A DNA stretch of 13,114 nucleotides from Pseudomonadota bacterium (GCA_023461135.1 JAEWNX010000058.1:1-13114), one strand, 5' to 3'; counted from the first letter of the stretch, positions 1 through 7,966 are shown. Numbers and translations are program-made. Notes: generated by a model from the sequence alone, not told the origin.

Positions 1-141
1 GACCTGCTGCGGCCGCGCGCTGAAGATGCGCGCGACTCCGGTCGCCGCGACACGGTCTTGGACGCCTACCGCGCGGGCGAACAGACGCATGCGCCGCGCT
101 CAAGCGACGAGCGCATCGCCATCAGCAACGCGGTGCAATAG
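1..141 (+). CDS. cpaD: CpaD family pilus assembly protein, C-terminal 46 residues (5' end outside window)
   Basis: An open frame enters from the left edge in frame 1 and ends at TAG 139-141. The 46 visible residues start DLLRPRAEDARDSGRRDTVL and continue with YRAGEQTHAPRSSDER. This Arg-rich tail, with DLVRPR-like, RRxTVLxxYRAGE and RSxDE segments, is what I know from the C-terminus of alphaproteobacterial CpaD, an outer-envelope component of the Tad/Flp pilus machine. The assignment also rests on position: cpaE starts 11 bases later, and CpaC-D-E-F order is standard in cpa loci. The tail is hydrophilic, with no membrane segment. Catalytic or lipobox features cannot be judged because the N-terminus lies upstream. 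The stop codon sits in TAGGG, which probably also serves as the Shine-Dalgarno of cpaE, suggesting translational coupling. Confidence 0.82.
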   Translation, partial: DLLRPRAEDARDSGRRDTVLDAYRAGEQTHAPRSSDERIAISNAVQ

Positions 142-152
142 GGCCCCTGAGC

Positions 153-1589
153 ATGAGCAACCCGGATCCCGCCTGGAGCCTCGGCAACGAAGAGGAGTTC
201 GTTCTCGATGAGGACGATACCTTCGGCCTTGGGGATCTCGAAGGCGTTGAGGAGCTGCCCCCGTTCGACGCCGATGCGCCGCCCGCCCCAGCCAATGAAG
301 CGGCCCCGCCGCTCGATAGCGAAGACCCGTTCGGCCTCACGGTCCCGCCGGCCGAGGTCGTCCAGCATACGCGCGGCGAAGTCCGCATCACCGAACAGCC
401 GGTGCCGCGCATCACCATCCACGCGGCGTGCGACCGCCCCGAGATCGCCGACATCGTCTCCGGCATCGCCGCGGACCGTCGTCTCGCGCGCGCTGAAATC
501 ACGGTGGAATCCGGCGGCATGGATGGCGCGATTGCGCGCTTCGCCGCGCAAGCGAGCCCAAACCTGCTGATCCTCGACACGCTGATGCAGGGCCAGCAGA
601 TGCTGCACACCTTGGATCGCCTGGCGCAGGTGATCGAGGAGGGCACCAAGGTCGTCATCATCGGCGCGGTCAACGACATCGCCCTCTTCCGCGAGCTGAT
701 GAGCCGCGGCGTGAGCGAATACATCGTGCCGCCGCTGCAGCCGCTCGATCTCATCCGCACGGTGTGCGGTCTCTACGTCAATCCCGACAAGCCGTTCGCT
801 GGCCGCGTCATCTCCGTGATCGGCGCGCGCGGCGGCATCGGCGCCTCGACCATCTCGCACAATCTCGCCTGGTCGATCGCGGAGCGCCAGGAATCGAGCG
901 CCACCCTGCTCGACCTCGACCTTTCCTTCGGCACCGCCGCGCTCGACTTCAATCAAGACCCGCCCCAATCGATCGCCGATGCACTGATGGCGCCGGATCG
1001 CGTGGACGACGTGTTCCTGGAGCGCGTGACGACGAAGCAAACGCAGCGCCTGCAAATGTTGACGGCGCCGGCGACGCTGGAGCGCGAATTCGAACTCGAT
1101 CCGCAATCCTACGAGATGGTGATCGAACGCGTGCGCCGCACGAGCCCCTACGTAGTGCTCGATCTACCGCATGCGTGGACGTCCTGGGTGAAGCACACGA
1201 TGCTCGCCGCGGACGATGCGATCATCGTCGCGGGACCCGACCTCGCTTCGCTCCGCAACACCAAGAACATCATCGATCTCCTCAAGGCGATGCGCCCGTA
1301 CGATTCCCCTCCGACAGTGGTGCTGTCGATGGTGGGCGTGCCGAAGCGCCCCGAAATTCCGTTCAAGGATTTTGCGGAAGCGCTCGGCTCCGAGCCGGTC
1401 GCGTCCATTCCTTTCGACCCCCAGCTGTTCGGCATGGCCGCCAATAACGGCCAGATGATCGGCGAAGTGGCTGCGCAGTCGAAGACCGCGCTCGCCATCG
1501 ATGCGCTCGCCGCATCGCTCACGGGGCGCAAACCGGTGGAGGCGAAGAAAGCGACTCTCGCCGACAAGATCCCGTTCCTGAAGCGTTAG
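153..1589 (+). CDS. cpaE: CpaE/TadZ, MinD/ParA-like pilus localisation ATPase with degenerate receiver domain
   Basis: 478 residues, normal for CpaE. Residues 1-72 are acidic and Pro/Ala-rich, probably disordered. Residues about 85-205 resemble a response-regulator receiver fold. A putative phospho-acceptor Asp is present (D142 in NLLILDT), but the usual Lys before the last loop is replaced (YIVPPLQP where receivers have KP), so it looks like an atypical receiver. Residues 219-460 are a MinD/ParA-like domain. The deviant Walker A is GARGGIGAST (224-233): both lysines of the classical KGGxGK are replaced by R226 and A231. The switch-like LLDLDLSFG is at 252-260 and the Walker B-like VVLDLP has D337. 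In the family, CpaE/TadZ places the secretion machine at a pole. AGGG upstream of ATG 153 overlaps the preceding stop codon. The gene is the second visible one of a cpaD-cpaE-cpaF-tadB-tadC transcript. Confidence 0.95.
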   Translation: MSNPDPAWSLGNEEEFVLDEDDTFGLGDLEGVEELPPFDADAPPAPANEAAPPLDSEDPFGLTVPPAEVVQHTRGEVRITEQPVPRITIHAACDRPEIADIVSGIAADRRLARAEITVESGGMDGAIARFAAQASPNLLILDTLMQGQQMLHTLDRLAQVIEEGTKVVIIGAVNDIALFRELMSRGVSEYIVPPLQPLDLIRTVCGLYVNPDKPFAGRVISVIGARGGIGASTISHNLAWSIAERQESSATLLDLDLSFGTAALDFNQDPPQSIADALMAPDRVDDVFLERVTTKQTQRLQMLTAPATLEREFELDPQSYEMVIERVRRTSPYVVLDLPHAWTSWVKHTMLAADDAIIVAGPDLASLRNTKNIIDLLKAMRPYDSPPTVVLSMVGVPKRPEIPFKDFAEALGSEPVASIPFDPQLFGMAANNGQMIGEVAAQSKTALAIDALAASLTGRKPVEAKKATLADKIPFLKR

Positions 1590-1597
1590 GGGCCTGA

Positions 1598-3103
1598 ATG
1601 TTCGGCAAGCGAAGTCTAGGCGATGCTCCGAACGCTGCGCCAACGACGCCAACGGCTGCGGCCGCGCCGGCGAAACCTGCTGCGCCTGTAGCGGCTCGTC
1701 CGGCCGCGCCGGCGACCGGGCCGCGCCCTGCATCTGCGCCCGCGCCAAAAGCCGCCGCGTCTGCGCCGCCGCCGGCTTCGCGCCTGCAGCCGTCTGCGGA
1801 AGCAACCGAAACGCCGGAGTTTCGCTCCGAAGCCTACTACCGCGTCAAATCGACCATCTTCAACGCGCTGATCGAAACCATCGATCTGACGCAGCTCGCG
1901 CAGCTCGATCCGGAAAGCGCGCGCGACGAAATCCGCGACATCGTCGCGGAGATCATCTCGATCAAGAACGTCGTGATGTCGATCGCCGAGCAGGAAGCGC
2001 TGCTCGACGACATCTGCAACGACGTGCTGGGTTACGGCCCGCTCGAACCCCTGCTCGCACGGGACGACATCGCCGACGTGATGGTCAACGGCGCGAACTC
2101 TGTCTTCATCGAAGTCAACGGCAAGATTTCAAAGACGGGCATCCGCTTCCGCGACAACGGTCAGTTGATGAACATCTGCCAACGCATCGTCAGCCAGGTC
2201 GGCCGCCGGGTCGACGAAAGCTCGCCGATCTGCGACGCGCGCTTGCCTGACGGGTCTCGCGTCAACGTCATCGTGCCGCCGCTGGCGATCGACGGCCCGA
2301 CGCTCACGATCCGGAAATTCCGCAAAGACAAGCTGAAGCTCTCGAACCTGGTCGAGTTCGGCTCGATCTCGCCTGCCGGCGCGAAGATCCTGCAGATCAT
2401 CGGCGCGTGCCGATGCAACGTGCTGATCTCCGGCGGTACGGGTTCGGGCAAGACGACGCTCCTGAACACGCTCACTGCGTTCATCGACCCGACCGAGCGC
2501 GTGATCACCTGCGAAGATGCGGCCGAACTTCAACTGCAACAGCCGCACGTGGTGCGCCTCGAAACGCGGCCGCCGAACCTCGAAGGCACCGGCCAGGTCA
2601 CCATGCGCGACCTCGTCAAGAACTGCCTGCGTATGCGTCCTGAGCGGATCATCGTCGGCGAAGTCCGCGGCAGCGAGTCGTTCGACTTGCTGCAAGCCAT
2701 GAACACGGGCCACGACGGCTCGATGGGCACGCTGCACGCCAACACGCCGCGCGAGGCCCTCTCCCGTCTCGAATCGATGATCACGATGGGCGGTTTCTCA
2801 TTGCCGCCCAAGACCATTCGCGAAATCATCGTCGCCGCCGTCGACGTCGTCATTCAAGCCGCGCGCCTGCGCGACGGTTCGCGCCGCATCACGCAGATCA
2901 CCGAAGTGCTCGGTCTCGAAGGTGAGACCATCATCACGCAGGATCTGCTCGTCTACGAAATCCAAGGCGAAGATCAGAACGGGCGCATCATCGGTCGCCA
3001 CAAGGGCACGGGCGTCGGCCGCCCGCGCTTCTGGGAGCGCGCGCGCTATTTCGGCCTCGAGAAAGAACTGGCGCAGGCGCTCGACGAAACGGAGCAGGCC
3101 TGA
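1598..3103 (+). CDS. cpaF: CpaF/TadA type II/IV secretion ATPase of the Tad pilus
   Basis: 501-residue hexameric ATPase of the VirB11/PulE superfamily that powers pilin assembly at the cytoplasmic face of the inner membrane. Residues about 10-65 are an Ala/Pro low-complexity linker. They are followed by the N-terminal domain ([19 protein letters not shown] onward) and the RecA-like core. Walker A is GGTGSGKTT with K285 and T286. The Walker B region is [10 protein letters not shown] (351-360, E355). The His box [14 protein letters not shown] carries H372 and H380. The motifs are intact, so it should be an active enzyme. ATG 1598 is preceded by AGGGG five bases upstream, overlapping the cpaE stop codon. 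Its TGA overlaps the tadB ATG by one base (TGATG), a coupling arrangement. CpaF acts with TadB and TadC, encoded directly downstream. Confidence 0.97.
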   Translation: MFGKRSLGDAPNAAPTTPTAAAAPAKPAAPVAARPAAPATGPRPASAPAPKAAASAPPPASRLQPSAEATETPEFRSEAYYRVKSTIFNALIETIDLTQLAQLDPESARDEIRDIVAEIISIKNVVMSIAEQEALLDDICNDVLGYGPLEPLLARDDIADVMVNGANSVFIEVNGKISKTGIRFRDNGQLMNICQRIVSQVGRRVDESSPICDARLPDGSRVNVIVPPLAIDGPTLTIRKFRKDKLKLSNLVEFGSISPAGAKILQIIGACRCNVLISGGTGSGKTTLLNTLTAFIDPTERVITCEDAAELQLQQPHVVRLETRPPNLEGTGQVTMRDLVKNCLRMRPERIIVGEVRGSESFDLLQAMNTGHDGSMGTLHANTPREALSRLESMITMGGFSLPPKTIREIIVAAVDVVIQAARLRDGSRRITQITEVLGLEGETIITQDLLVYEIQGEDQNGRIIGRHKGTGVGRPRFWERARYFGLEKELAQALDETEQA

Positions 3104-4080
3104 TGGATCCCTCGCTCATGATCGCCGTACTCGCGTTCGTCGCAATCGGCGGCGCAGGCTTGGCGTTCAGCGGCGCAGGCCAGCCGGCGACCGCGAGCAA
3201 GCGCGTCAAAGCGGTGGCCGGGTCGGCCAAAGTCGATCGGCGCAAGCAGGCCGCGGACATCGCCGCGCTGAAGCGCCGCCAGACGACGCAAGAAGCGCTG
3301 CGCGAGCTCTCGGCCAACGAAAAGCAATCGCGCCGGCGCCGCCTTTCCGTGAAAGGTCTGATCGCACAGGCCGGCATAAATCTCTCCCCCACCGTGTTCT
3401 GGATTTTTTCCGCCGTCGCCGGCGGCGTGCTTGCGATCGCGGGCCTCATCATCCAGGGACCGATCGGCGCGACGATGGGTTTCTTCATCGGCATGTTCGG
3501 CCTGCCTCGCTGGTTCCTGCATGTCCTCGTCAGCGGCCGTCAGAAGAAGTTCTCCAACCAATTGGCCGACGGCATCGACGTGATCGTGCGCGGTGTGAAG
3601 TCGGGCCTGCCGCTGAACCAATGCTTGCGCATCATCGCGGCGGAAAGCCCCGAGCCGCTCAAGAGCGAATTCCAGGCGCTTTGCGATTCACAAGCCATGG
3701 GCGTGCCGCTCGATCAAGGCATGCAGCGCATGTACGACCACATGCCGCTGCCGGAAGTGAACTTCTTCTCGATCGTGCTCGTCATCCAGCAGAAGACCGG
3801 CGGCAATCTCTCGGAATCGCTCGGCAACCTCTCCGCCGTGCTGCGCGCGCGCAAGCTGATGAAGGAGAAGGTGAAAGCGCTCTCCGCAGAAGCCAAGGCC
3901 TCGGCCATGATCATCGGTTCGCTGCCGGTCGTGGTGATGACAATGGTCTACTTCACCCGCCCGCAATACATCTCGATCCTCTGGACCGATCCGGTGGGCA
4001 ACCTCGTTCTGCTCGGCGCAGCCGTGATGATGTCCATGGGCATCTTCATCATGCACCGCATGGTCAACTTCAAATTCTGA
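3103..4080 (+). CDS. tadB: TadB, type II secretion F-domain inner-membrane platform protein of the Tad pilus
   Basis: 325 residues, typical for TadB (called CpaG in Caulobacter nomenclature). A membrane segment lies near the N-terminus (about 4-24). A basic cytoplasmic stretch (31-85, rich in K/R) follows, then two closely spaced helices (about 97-117 and 119-138). The T2SSF cytoplasmic domain is at about 150-265; it contains NQLADGIDVIVRGVKSGLPL and QQKTGGNLSESLGNLS, characteristic of this family. Two C-terminal helices are at about 267-285 and 300-318. In Tad systems TadB and TadC form the platform on which CpaF works. The start ATG shares one base with the cpaF stop, and GGAG lies upstream inside cpaF. 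TadC follows after seven bases. No odd composition or missing segment is visible. Confidence 0.95.
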   Translation: MDPSLMIAVLAFVAIGGAGLAFSGAGQPATASKRVKAVAGSAKVDRRKQAADIAALKRRQTTQEALRELSANEKQSRRRRLSVKGLIAQAGINLSPTVFWIFSAVAGGVLAIAGLIIQGPIGATMGFFIGMFGLPRWFLHVLVSGRQKKFSNQLADGIDVIVRGVKSGLPLNQCLRIIAAESPEPLKSEFQALCDSQAMGVPLDQGMQRMYDHMPLPEVNFFSIVLVIQQKTGGNLSESLGNLSAVLRARKLMKEKVKALSAEAKASAMIIGSLPVVVMTMVYFTRPQYISILWTDPVGNLVLLGAAVMMSMGIFIMHRMVNFKF

Positions 4081-4087
4081 GGCGGCC

Positions 4088-5062
4088 ATGAATCTCGTCG
4101 AAACACTCACCGATCCTGTAAACGTCGCCGGCGCCCTCGCCGCGCTTGCTTGCTTCGGCACGATCGTGACGCTGGCCGCGCCCAGCCTTGCCGAGAACAA
4201 GCTGGGCTCGCGGCTGAAGGAAGTCGCCAAAAAGCGCGAAGAGCTGCGCAAGAAAAGCCGCGCCGATCTTGCGAAGGGCATTGGCAGTTTGCAGCACAAG
4301 AACGCCAACAGCTTCGCCAAGAGCCTTGTCGATAAGCTCAACCTGCAAAAAGCGCTGGCGGACGACACTCTCACCGATAAGCTTGTACGCGCGGGCCTTC
4401 GCGGCAACGCCGCGCAGACCATGTTCTATTTTTACCGCGCCGCGCTGCCGATCGCGTTCGGCGTGGCCGCGATTGTCTACGTGTTATTCTTCGGCGCCCA
4501 TCACGCCGTGCACCTCAAGCTGGCGATCGTGGTTGGCGGCATCGCCGCGGGCTTTTATGCGCCGAACATGTATCTCAGCAATCTCGCCGAGAAACGGCGC
4601 GCCAAGATCATGGAAGCCTTCCCGGACAGCCTCGACATGATGCTGATCTGCGTCGAAGCCGGCATGTCGATCGAAATGGCGCTGCAACGCGTCGGCCAGG
4701 AAATCGCCCCGGCGTCTGTGGAGCTGGCTGAGGAATTCGCCCTGACGACGGCGGAGCTTTCCTACCTCCCCGAGCGTCGCATGGCGTACGAAAACCTCGC
4801 GCGCCGCACCAACCATCCGGGCGTCAAGGCCGTAGCGATGGCGCTGACGCAAGCGGAAAAATACGGCACGCCCGTCGGCCAGGCGCTACGCGTGATGGCG
4901 AAGGAAAATCGCGATCTGCGTCTGTCGGAAGCGGAGAAGAAGGCGGCGTCCCTGCCCCCGAAGCTCACCGTGCCGATGATCGTGTTCTTCCTGCCCGTGC
5001 TGTTCGCCGTCATCATCGGCCCGGCGCTGATCCAGGTCAGCCACATGATGGACGGCAACTAG
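4088..5062 (+). CDS. tadC: TadC, second type II secretion F-domain platform protein of the Tad pilus
   Basis: 324 residues, of the expected TadC size (CpaH in Caulobacter). One hydrophobic helix is near the N-terminus (about 14-31). It is followed by a long, highly charged Lys/Arg/Glu segment (38-100, possibly helical or coiled). A helical pair (about 115-136 and 141-158) comes next, then the T2SSF domain with EAFPDSLDMMLICVEAGMSI (177-196) and QAEKYGTPVGQALRVMA (255-271), and a final helix at 295-315. The FPDSLDMM and AGMSIEMAL pattern separates TadC from TadB. It starts seven bases after tadB. It is the last plus-strand gene of the cluster; only 32 bases separate its stop from the convergent tadD-like gene, and I see no clear hairpin-plus-T-run terminator there. 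Confidence 0.95.
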   Translation: MNLVETLTDPVNVAGALAALACFGTIVTLAAPSLAENKLGSRLKEVAKKREELRKKSRADLAKGIGSLQHKNANSFAKSLVDKLNLQKALADDTLTDKLVRAGLRGNAAQTMFYFYRAALPIAFGVAAIVYVLFFGAHHAVHLKLAIVVGGIAAGFYAPNMYLSNLAEKRRAKIMEAFPDSLDMMLICVEAGMSIEMALQRVGQEIAPASVELAEEFALTTAELSYLPERRMAYENLARRTNHPGVKAVAMALTQAEKYGTPVGQALRVMAKENRDLRLSEAEKKAASLPPKLTVPMIVFFLPVLFAVIIGPALIQVSHMMDGN

Positions 5063-5094
5063 CCTTCAGCGCTGTTAGATCGAATGAGAGCGCG

Positions 5095-5886
5095 TCAGCC
5101 TTCGCGGCCGCGGACTGCGTTCCAGCGGCGCGGATCGGAGAGCAGGCTGCGCAGATAGCGCATGTTCTCGGCAGCGGCGGCCGGCGGCAGATCTACGCGC
5201 TCGATCTGTTCGGCTTCGTCGAAGCGCCCTTGCAGCGCGAGCGCGATGGCCAGGTTCTGGCGTGCTTCCGGCGGCGCGCCACGCTGGTCGGCCGCCTGAC
5301 GCAAATAGCGTTCGGCGTCCGCCGGCTCGCCGGCCATGATGTGCGAGACGCCAAGATTGGTGAGGATGCGCGCGTTGGCCGGCTCGATCGCCAGCGCTTC
5401 CTGATACGCACGGCGCGCTTCGGGAAAGCGGCCGAGCTGGTCAAGGGCCGCCCCGAGCGCGGAGCGCACGCGCCAATTTTCCGGTTCGGCTTGCGCAACG
5501 AGCGCAAGCGGGCGCAGCGCTTCGTGCGGGCGGTTCGAAGCGATCTGCGCGTAGCCATAGGTGGCGAGCAGACCGCGGTCTTCCGGGAAGCGGGACAGCG
5601 CTTCGGCGGCGATCTGCGCGGCGCGATCGGCGCGCCCGCCGCGGCGAAGCGCGTCGGCCAAGCGCTGCGCGGCCTCGAGATCGTTCGGGAACGTCTGATA
5701 TTCGCCGGCCCAGAACGCCATCTGGGTCAGCATGTCCTCGCGCACGATGCGTTCGCGCGCCTCGCGATCGATTGTCCGTGCGCGGGGCGCCGTTGCGGCG
5801 GCGACATCCTGGGACGCGCCCTGCCCGGTCGTGGCGCAGGCGGCCAAGGCGGAGACGGCGAGCAGCGCGAGCGGAAGGCGGGTCAT
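5095..5886 (-). CDS. tadD: TadD-like tetratricopeptide-repeat lipoprotein
   Basis: 263 residues. The N-terminus is a lipoprotein signal: MTR, hydrophobic LPLALLAVSAL, then lipobox LAAC with C17, so the mature protein should be lipidated and periplasm-facing. Residue 18, after the cysteine, is Ala rather than Asp, so there is no obvious inner-membrane retention signal. From about residue 68 to 229 there are roughly five TPR-like units, for example PHEALRPLALVAQAEPENW and FPEARRAYQEALAIEPANAR with the A-P rhythm of TPR helices. TadD-type TPR lipoproteins are outer-membrane accessory factors of Tad pili, thought to act as pilotins. The assignment rests on architecture plus location beside tadC. 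A Shine-Dalgarno-like AGGA lies about eight bases upstream of the ATG. It is encoded opposite to the pilus operon and must have its own promoter in the 76-base divergent gap with the aminopeptidase gene. Confidence 0.85.
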   Translation of the reverse strand: MTRLPLALLAVSALAACATTGQGASQDVAAATAPRARTIDREARERIVREDMLTQMAFWAGEYQTFPNDLEAAQRLADALRRGGRADRAAQIAAEALSRFPEDRGLLATYGYAQIASNRPHEALRPLALVAQAEPENWRVRSALGAALDQLGRFPEARRAYQEALAIEPANARILTNLGVSHIMAGEPADAERYLRQAADQRGAPPEARQNLAIALALQGRFDEAEQIERVDLPPAAAAENMRYLRSLLSDPRRWNAVRGREG

Positions 5887-5962
5887 CGGCGAATCCTAAT
5901 AAGCGGCTAACGATGCCCGGCAGCCCTCAACAAAGCGCTAATGGCGGGCTAGGACACGTCAC

Positions 5963-7354
5963 ATGACCGATCTCCCGTTTCTCAATGACAACGTCGCCGC
6001 AGTTCCGATTTACGTGCTGCGCACCGGCGAGTGGCGGCAGTGGAACGAACGCCACTCCGAAACGCTGCGCCGGCTGGCGACGGCGTACGACTTCCAGGCG
6101 CAGAGCGGGCGCATCCTGGTCGTGCCCGCGACGGACGGGACCATCGAGCGCGTGCTGTTCGGCGTCGGCGACAGGGCCAACGTCATGATGATCGGCGCGC
6201 TCGCGCAACATCTGCCCGCCGGCGACTACAAGTTCGCGTTCTGCCCGCGCGAGTTCGCGCCAACGCAGGTCGCGATCGCCTGGGGCCTCGGGAGCTACGC
6301 GTTCGACCGGTACAAGAAGCGCAAGCGTCCCGCCCCGCGTCTCGTGCTGCCGGAAGGCGCGGACCGCGCAGAAACCGAGCGCGTCGCGCGCGCGGCATGG
6401 CTGGCGCGCGATCTGGTCAACACGCCGACGAGCGACATGGGCCCGGAGGCGCTGCACGCGGCCGCGGAGAGCGTCGCGCGCGCGTACGGCGCGAAGTTCA
6501 AGGCGATCGTCGGCGATGAGTTGCTGAAGCAGAACTATCCGCTGATCCACGCCGTCGGGCGCGCCTCGAACCAGGCTCCGCGCCTGTTGCATTTGTCGTG
6601 GGGCGATGCGGATGCGCCGCACGTGGCGCTCGTGGGCAAAGGCGTGTGCTTCGATACCGGCGGCCTCGACATCAAGCCGTCGGCGGGCATGCGGCTGATG
6701 AAGAAAGACATGGGCGGCGCAGCGCACGCGCTCGCACTCGGCCAGATCGTGATGGACGCGAACCTGGCGGTGAAGCTCGACGTGTTCTTGCCCGTGGTCG
6801 AAAACGCCATCTCCGGCGATGCATTCAGGCCGGGCGACATCATCAAGAGCCGCCAAGGCCTCACTGTCGAGATCGACAACACAGACGCCGAAGGCCGCCT
6901 CATCCTCGCCGATGCGCTGACGCGCGCGTGTGAAGACAAGCCTGCCTTGCTGCTCGACTTCGCCACGCTCACGGGCGCCGCGCGCACGGCGCTCGGACCC
7001 GATATTCCGCCGTTCTATGCGAACGACGACACATTGGCGGCTGACCTGACGAACGCGTCAGCCGAAACGAGCGATCCGATTTGGCGCATGCCGCTCTGGG
7101 ATGCGTACGAACCAGAGATGGACTCCCCGATCGCGGATCTGAAGAACACTGGCGACGGCGCGTTCGCGGGCTCGATCTACGCGGCGCTGTTCCTGCGCCG
7201 CTTCGTCGATGCGCCGGCGTGGGCGCACTTCGACATTTTCGCTTGGGCGCCGAAGGAGAAGCCATCACGCCCCGCCGGCGGCGACGCGCAAGCGCTTCGC
7301 GCCACCTGGGCGGTGATCAAAGCGAGGTTCGGCGCGCCATCCGCCAAACCATAG
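5963..7354 (+). CDS. M17 leucyl aminopeptidase family protein
   Basis: 463 residues. It is a cytoplasmic, two-metal exopeptidase releasing N-terminal residues from peptides. The C-terminal catalytic domain carries the family signature NTDAEGRL (306-313). It also has VGKGVCFDTGG and KPSAGMRLMKKDMGG. Aligning by eye with E. coli PepA, all seven metal/catalytic residues are retained: K226, D231, K238, D249, D308, E310 and R312, each offset by a constant 44 from PepA. The N-terminal domain is about 40 residues shorter than PepA, as in many alphaproteobacterial homologues. That domain may therefore lack PepA's DNA-binding role. AGGA sits eight bases upstream of ATG 5963. The gene is divergent from tadD, with no evident functional link. 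PepA versus PepB-like specificity cannot be told from sequence alone, so no symbol is given. Confidence 0.94.
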   Translation: MTDLPFLNDNVAAVPIYVLRTGEWRQWNERHSETLRRLATAYDFQAQSGRILVVPATDGTIERVLFGVGDRANVMMIGALAQHLPAGDYKFAFCPREFAPTQVAIAWGLGSYAFDRYKKRKRPAPRLVLPEGADRAETERVARAAWLARDLVNTPTSDMGPEALHAAAESVARAYGAKFKAIVGDELLKQNYPLIHAVGRASNQAPRLLHLSWGDADAPHVALVGKGVCFDTGGLDIKPSAGMRLMKKDMGGAAHALALGQIVMDANLAVKLDVFLPVVENAISGDAFRPGDIIKSRQGLTVEIDNTDAEGRLILADALTRACEDKPALLLDFATLTGAARTALGPDIPPFYANDDTLAADLTNASAETSDPIWRMPLWDAYEPEMDSPIADLKNTGDGAFAGSIYAALFLRRFVDAPAWAHFDIFAWAPKEKPSRPAGGDAQALRATWAVIKARFGAPSAKP

Positions 7355-7453
7355 GCCGCTCGACGGAGATTTTTTTCAGTACCTCGCAGCCGTTGCCGCG
7401 TCCGGATCGTTTCGGTCTGCGCCGTCAAGATTTGGTTAATCATTTCGGTCATT

Positions 7454-7469
7454 CCACAACATCTTGTGG
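7454..7469. promoter_or_regulatory. Perfect inverted repeat upstream of the MarR gene, candidate operator
   Basis: The sequence CCACAACATCTTGTGG has perfectly complementary 6-base arms around a 4-base centre. It lies 69 bases before the chosen MarR start in the 183-base gap after the aminopeptidase gene. MarR proteins are dimers that bind 16-20 bp palindromes, commonly in their own promoters, so this is a plausible autoregulatory site. The size and location fit. That this protein binds it is inference. No convincing -35/-10 pair could be placed beside it. Confidence 0.4.
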
Positions 7470-7526
7470 TTTCGCACTTGCACCAACCACCAAATCGGCG
7501 AATCCTCTCACTTGCGATTCAAGCAC

Positions 7527-7533
7527 AGGGGAG
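7527..7533 (+). promoter_or_regulatory. Ribosome binding site that sets the MarR start
   Basis: AGGGGAG lies just upstream of ATG 7538 and is the strongest Shine-Dalgarno-like sequence near this gene. The reading frame is open further upstream to a GTG at 7466. That codon falls inside the palindrome, has no ribosome binding site, and would add 24 residues unlike a MarR N-terminus. The site therefore favours the ATG at 7538. Confidence 0.65.
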
Positions 7534-7537
7534 CGGC

Positions 7538-7912
7538 ATGGACCTGGTTCGCGATCAAGTGGAAGCATTGGATTTGTGGCGTCGGGTTACCGTCAGCACG
7601 GTGCGCTCGGATGCGCCTGACCTCACGGCCCGCCAATTGGCGGTGCTGATGACGGTGCGGCTGCAGCCGGCGCCGCACACGGTGCGGGGCCTGGCCTCGG
7701 CGCTGAACGTCGGCAAGCCGGCCATCACCCGGGCGCTCGACACGCTGTCGCGGCTCGGCTTCGTACAGCGCCGGCGCGACCCAAAGGACGGACGCAACGT
7801 GTTCGTCGAGCGCACCGAAAAGGGCGATGCGTTCCTGGAACAACTGGGCGCCACCATCGTCGGCGGCGAACAGACCGTGGCGACGCGGCCTGTGTTCCAA
7901 GTCGCCTCGTAG
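7538..7912 (+). CDS. Short MarR-family winged-helix transcriptional regulator
   Basis: 124 residues from the ATG with the AGGGGAG site. A helix-turn-helix is visible in TVRGLASALNVGKPAITRALDTLSRLGF. It is followed by the wing QRRRDPKDGRNVFVERTEKG, with the DxxDGR pattern typical of MarR proteins. The protein is short for the family (usually 140-160): little remains after the wing (FLEQLGATIVGG and a 13-residue tail), so the usual long C-terminal dimerisation helix is reduced. It should act in the cytoplasm as a DNA-binding dimer. No ligand or target can be named; a perfect palindrome upstream is a candidate autoregulatory site. There is no obvious effector partner gene, since the aminopeptidase is upstream and the convergent cytochrome gene is separated by a terminator. 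Compact MarR-like proteins of this kind occur in Caulobacterales, to my knowledge. Confidence 0.8.
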   Translation: MDLVRDQVEALDLWRRVTVSTVRSDAPDLTARQLAVLMTVRLQPAPHTVRGLASALNVGKPAITRALDTLSRLGFVQRRRDPKDGRNVFVERTEKGDAFLEQLGATIVGGEQTVATRPVFQVAS

Positions 7913-7933
7913 AGGGCGTCTTAGCGGAAACAG

Positions 7934-7966
7934 AAACGGCGTCTCGCGTGAGCGGGACGCCGTTTT
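7934..7966. terminator. Bidirectional intrinsic terminator with GUGA tetraloop
   Basis: AAACGGCGTC (7934-7943) pairs perfectly with GACGCCGTTT (7956-7965). Inside it a T-G wobble and a CGC/GCG stem close on the loop GTGA, giving about 14 consecutive pairs capped by a GNRA-type tetraloop. A run of four T follows the stem on the plus strand, and its partner A run serves the minus strand. It lies 21 bases past the MarR stop and 23 bases past the stop of the convergent cytochrome gene, so it can end both transcripts. Confidence 0.85.

Noticed and set aside
66..1106. Long minus-strand open frame opposite cpaE.
   Set aside because: Its product is Arg/Asp/His-rich, without a domain, as expected from the codon bias of the real plus-strand cpaE gene. 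It also has no ribosome binding site that I could see.
2922..4091. Long plus-strand open frame overlapping the end of cpaF and all of tadB.
   Set aside because: The product is an Arg-rich low-complexity sequence in a shifted frame, while tadB in the true frame has full family motifs and membrane helices.
7326..7376. Possible terminator after the aminopeptidase gene: a GGTT-C-GGCG / CGCC-A-AACC hairpin (7326-7350) and a run of seven T (7370-7376).
   Set aside because: The T run is about 20 bases from the hairpin and the stem has a C-A mismatch. The closer CCG/CGG stem (7356-7366) has only three pairs. The signal is too weak to call.
7432..7450. A GTTAATC stretch as a CtrA binding site.
   Set aside because: Only one TTAA half-site is present; the TTAA-N7-TTAA consensus is not met.
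7583..7594. A third GTAACC hexamer, on the minus strand within marR.
   Set aside because: It lies inside a coding region, is not near a minus-strand start, and is expected by chance.
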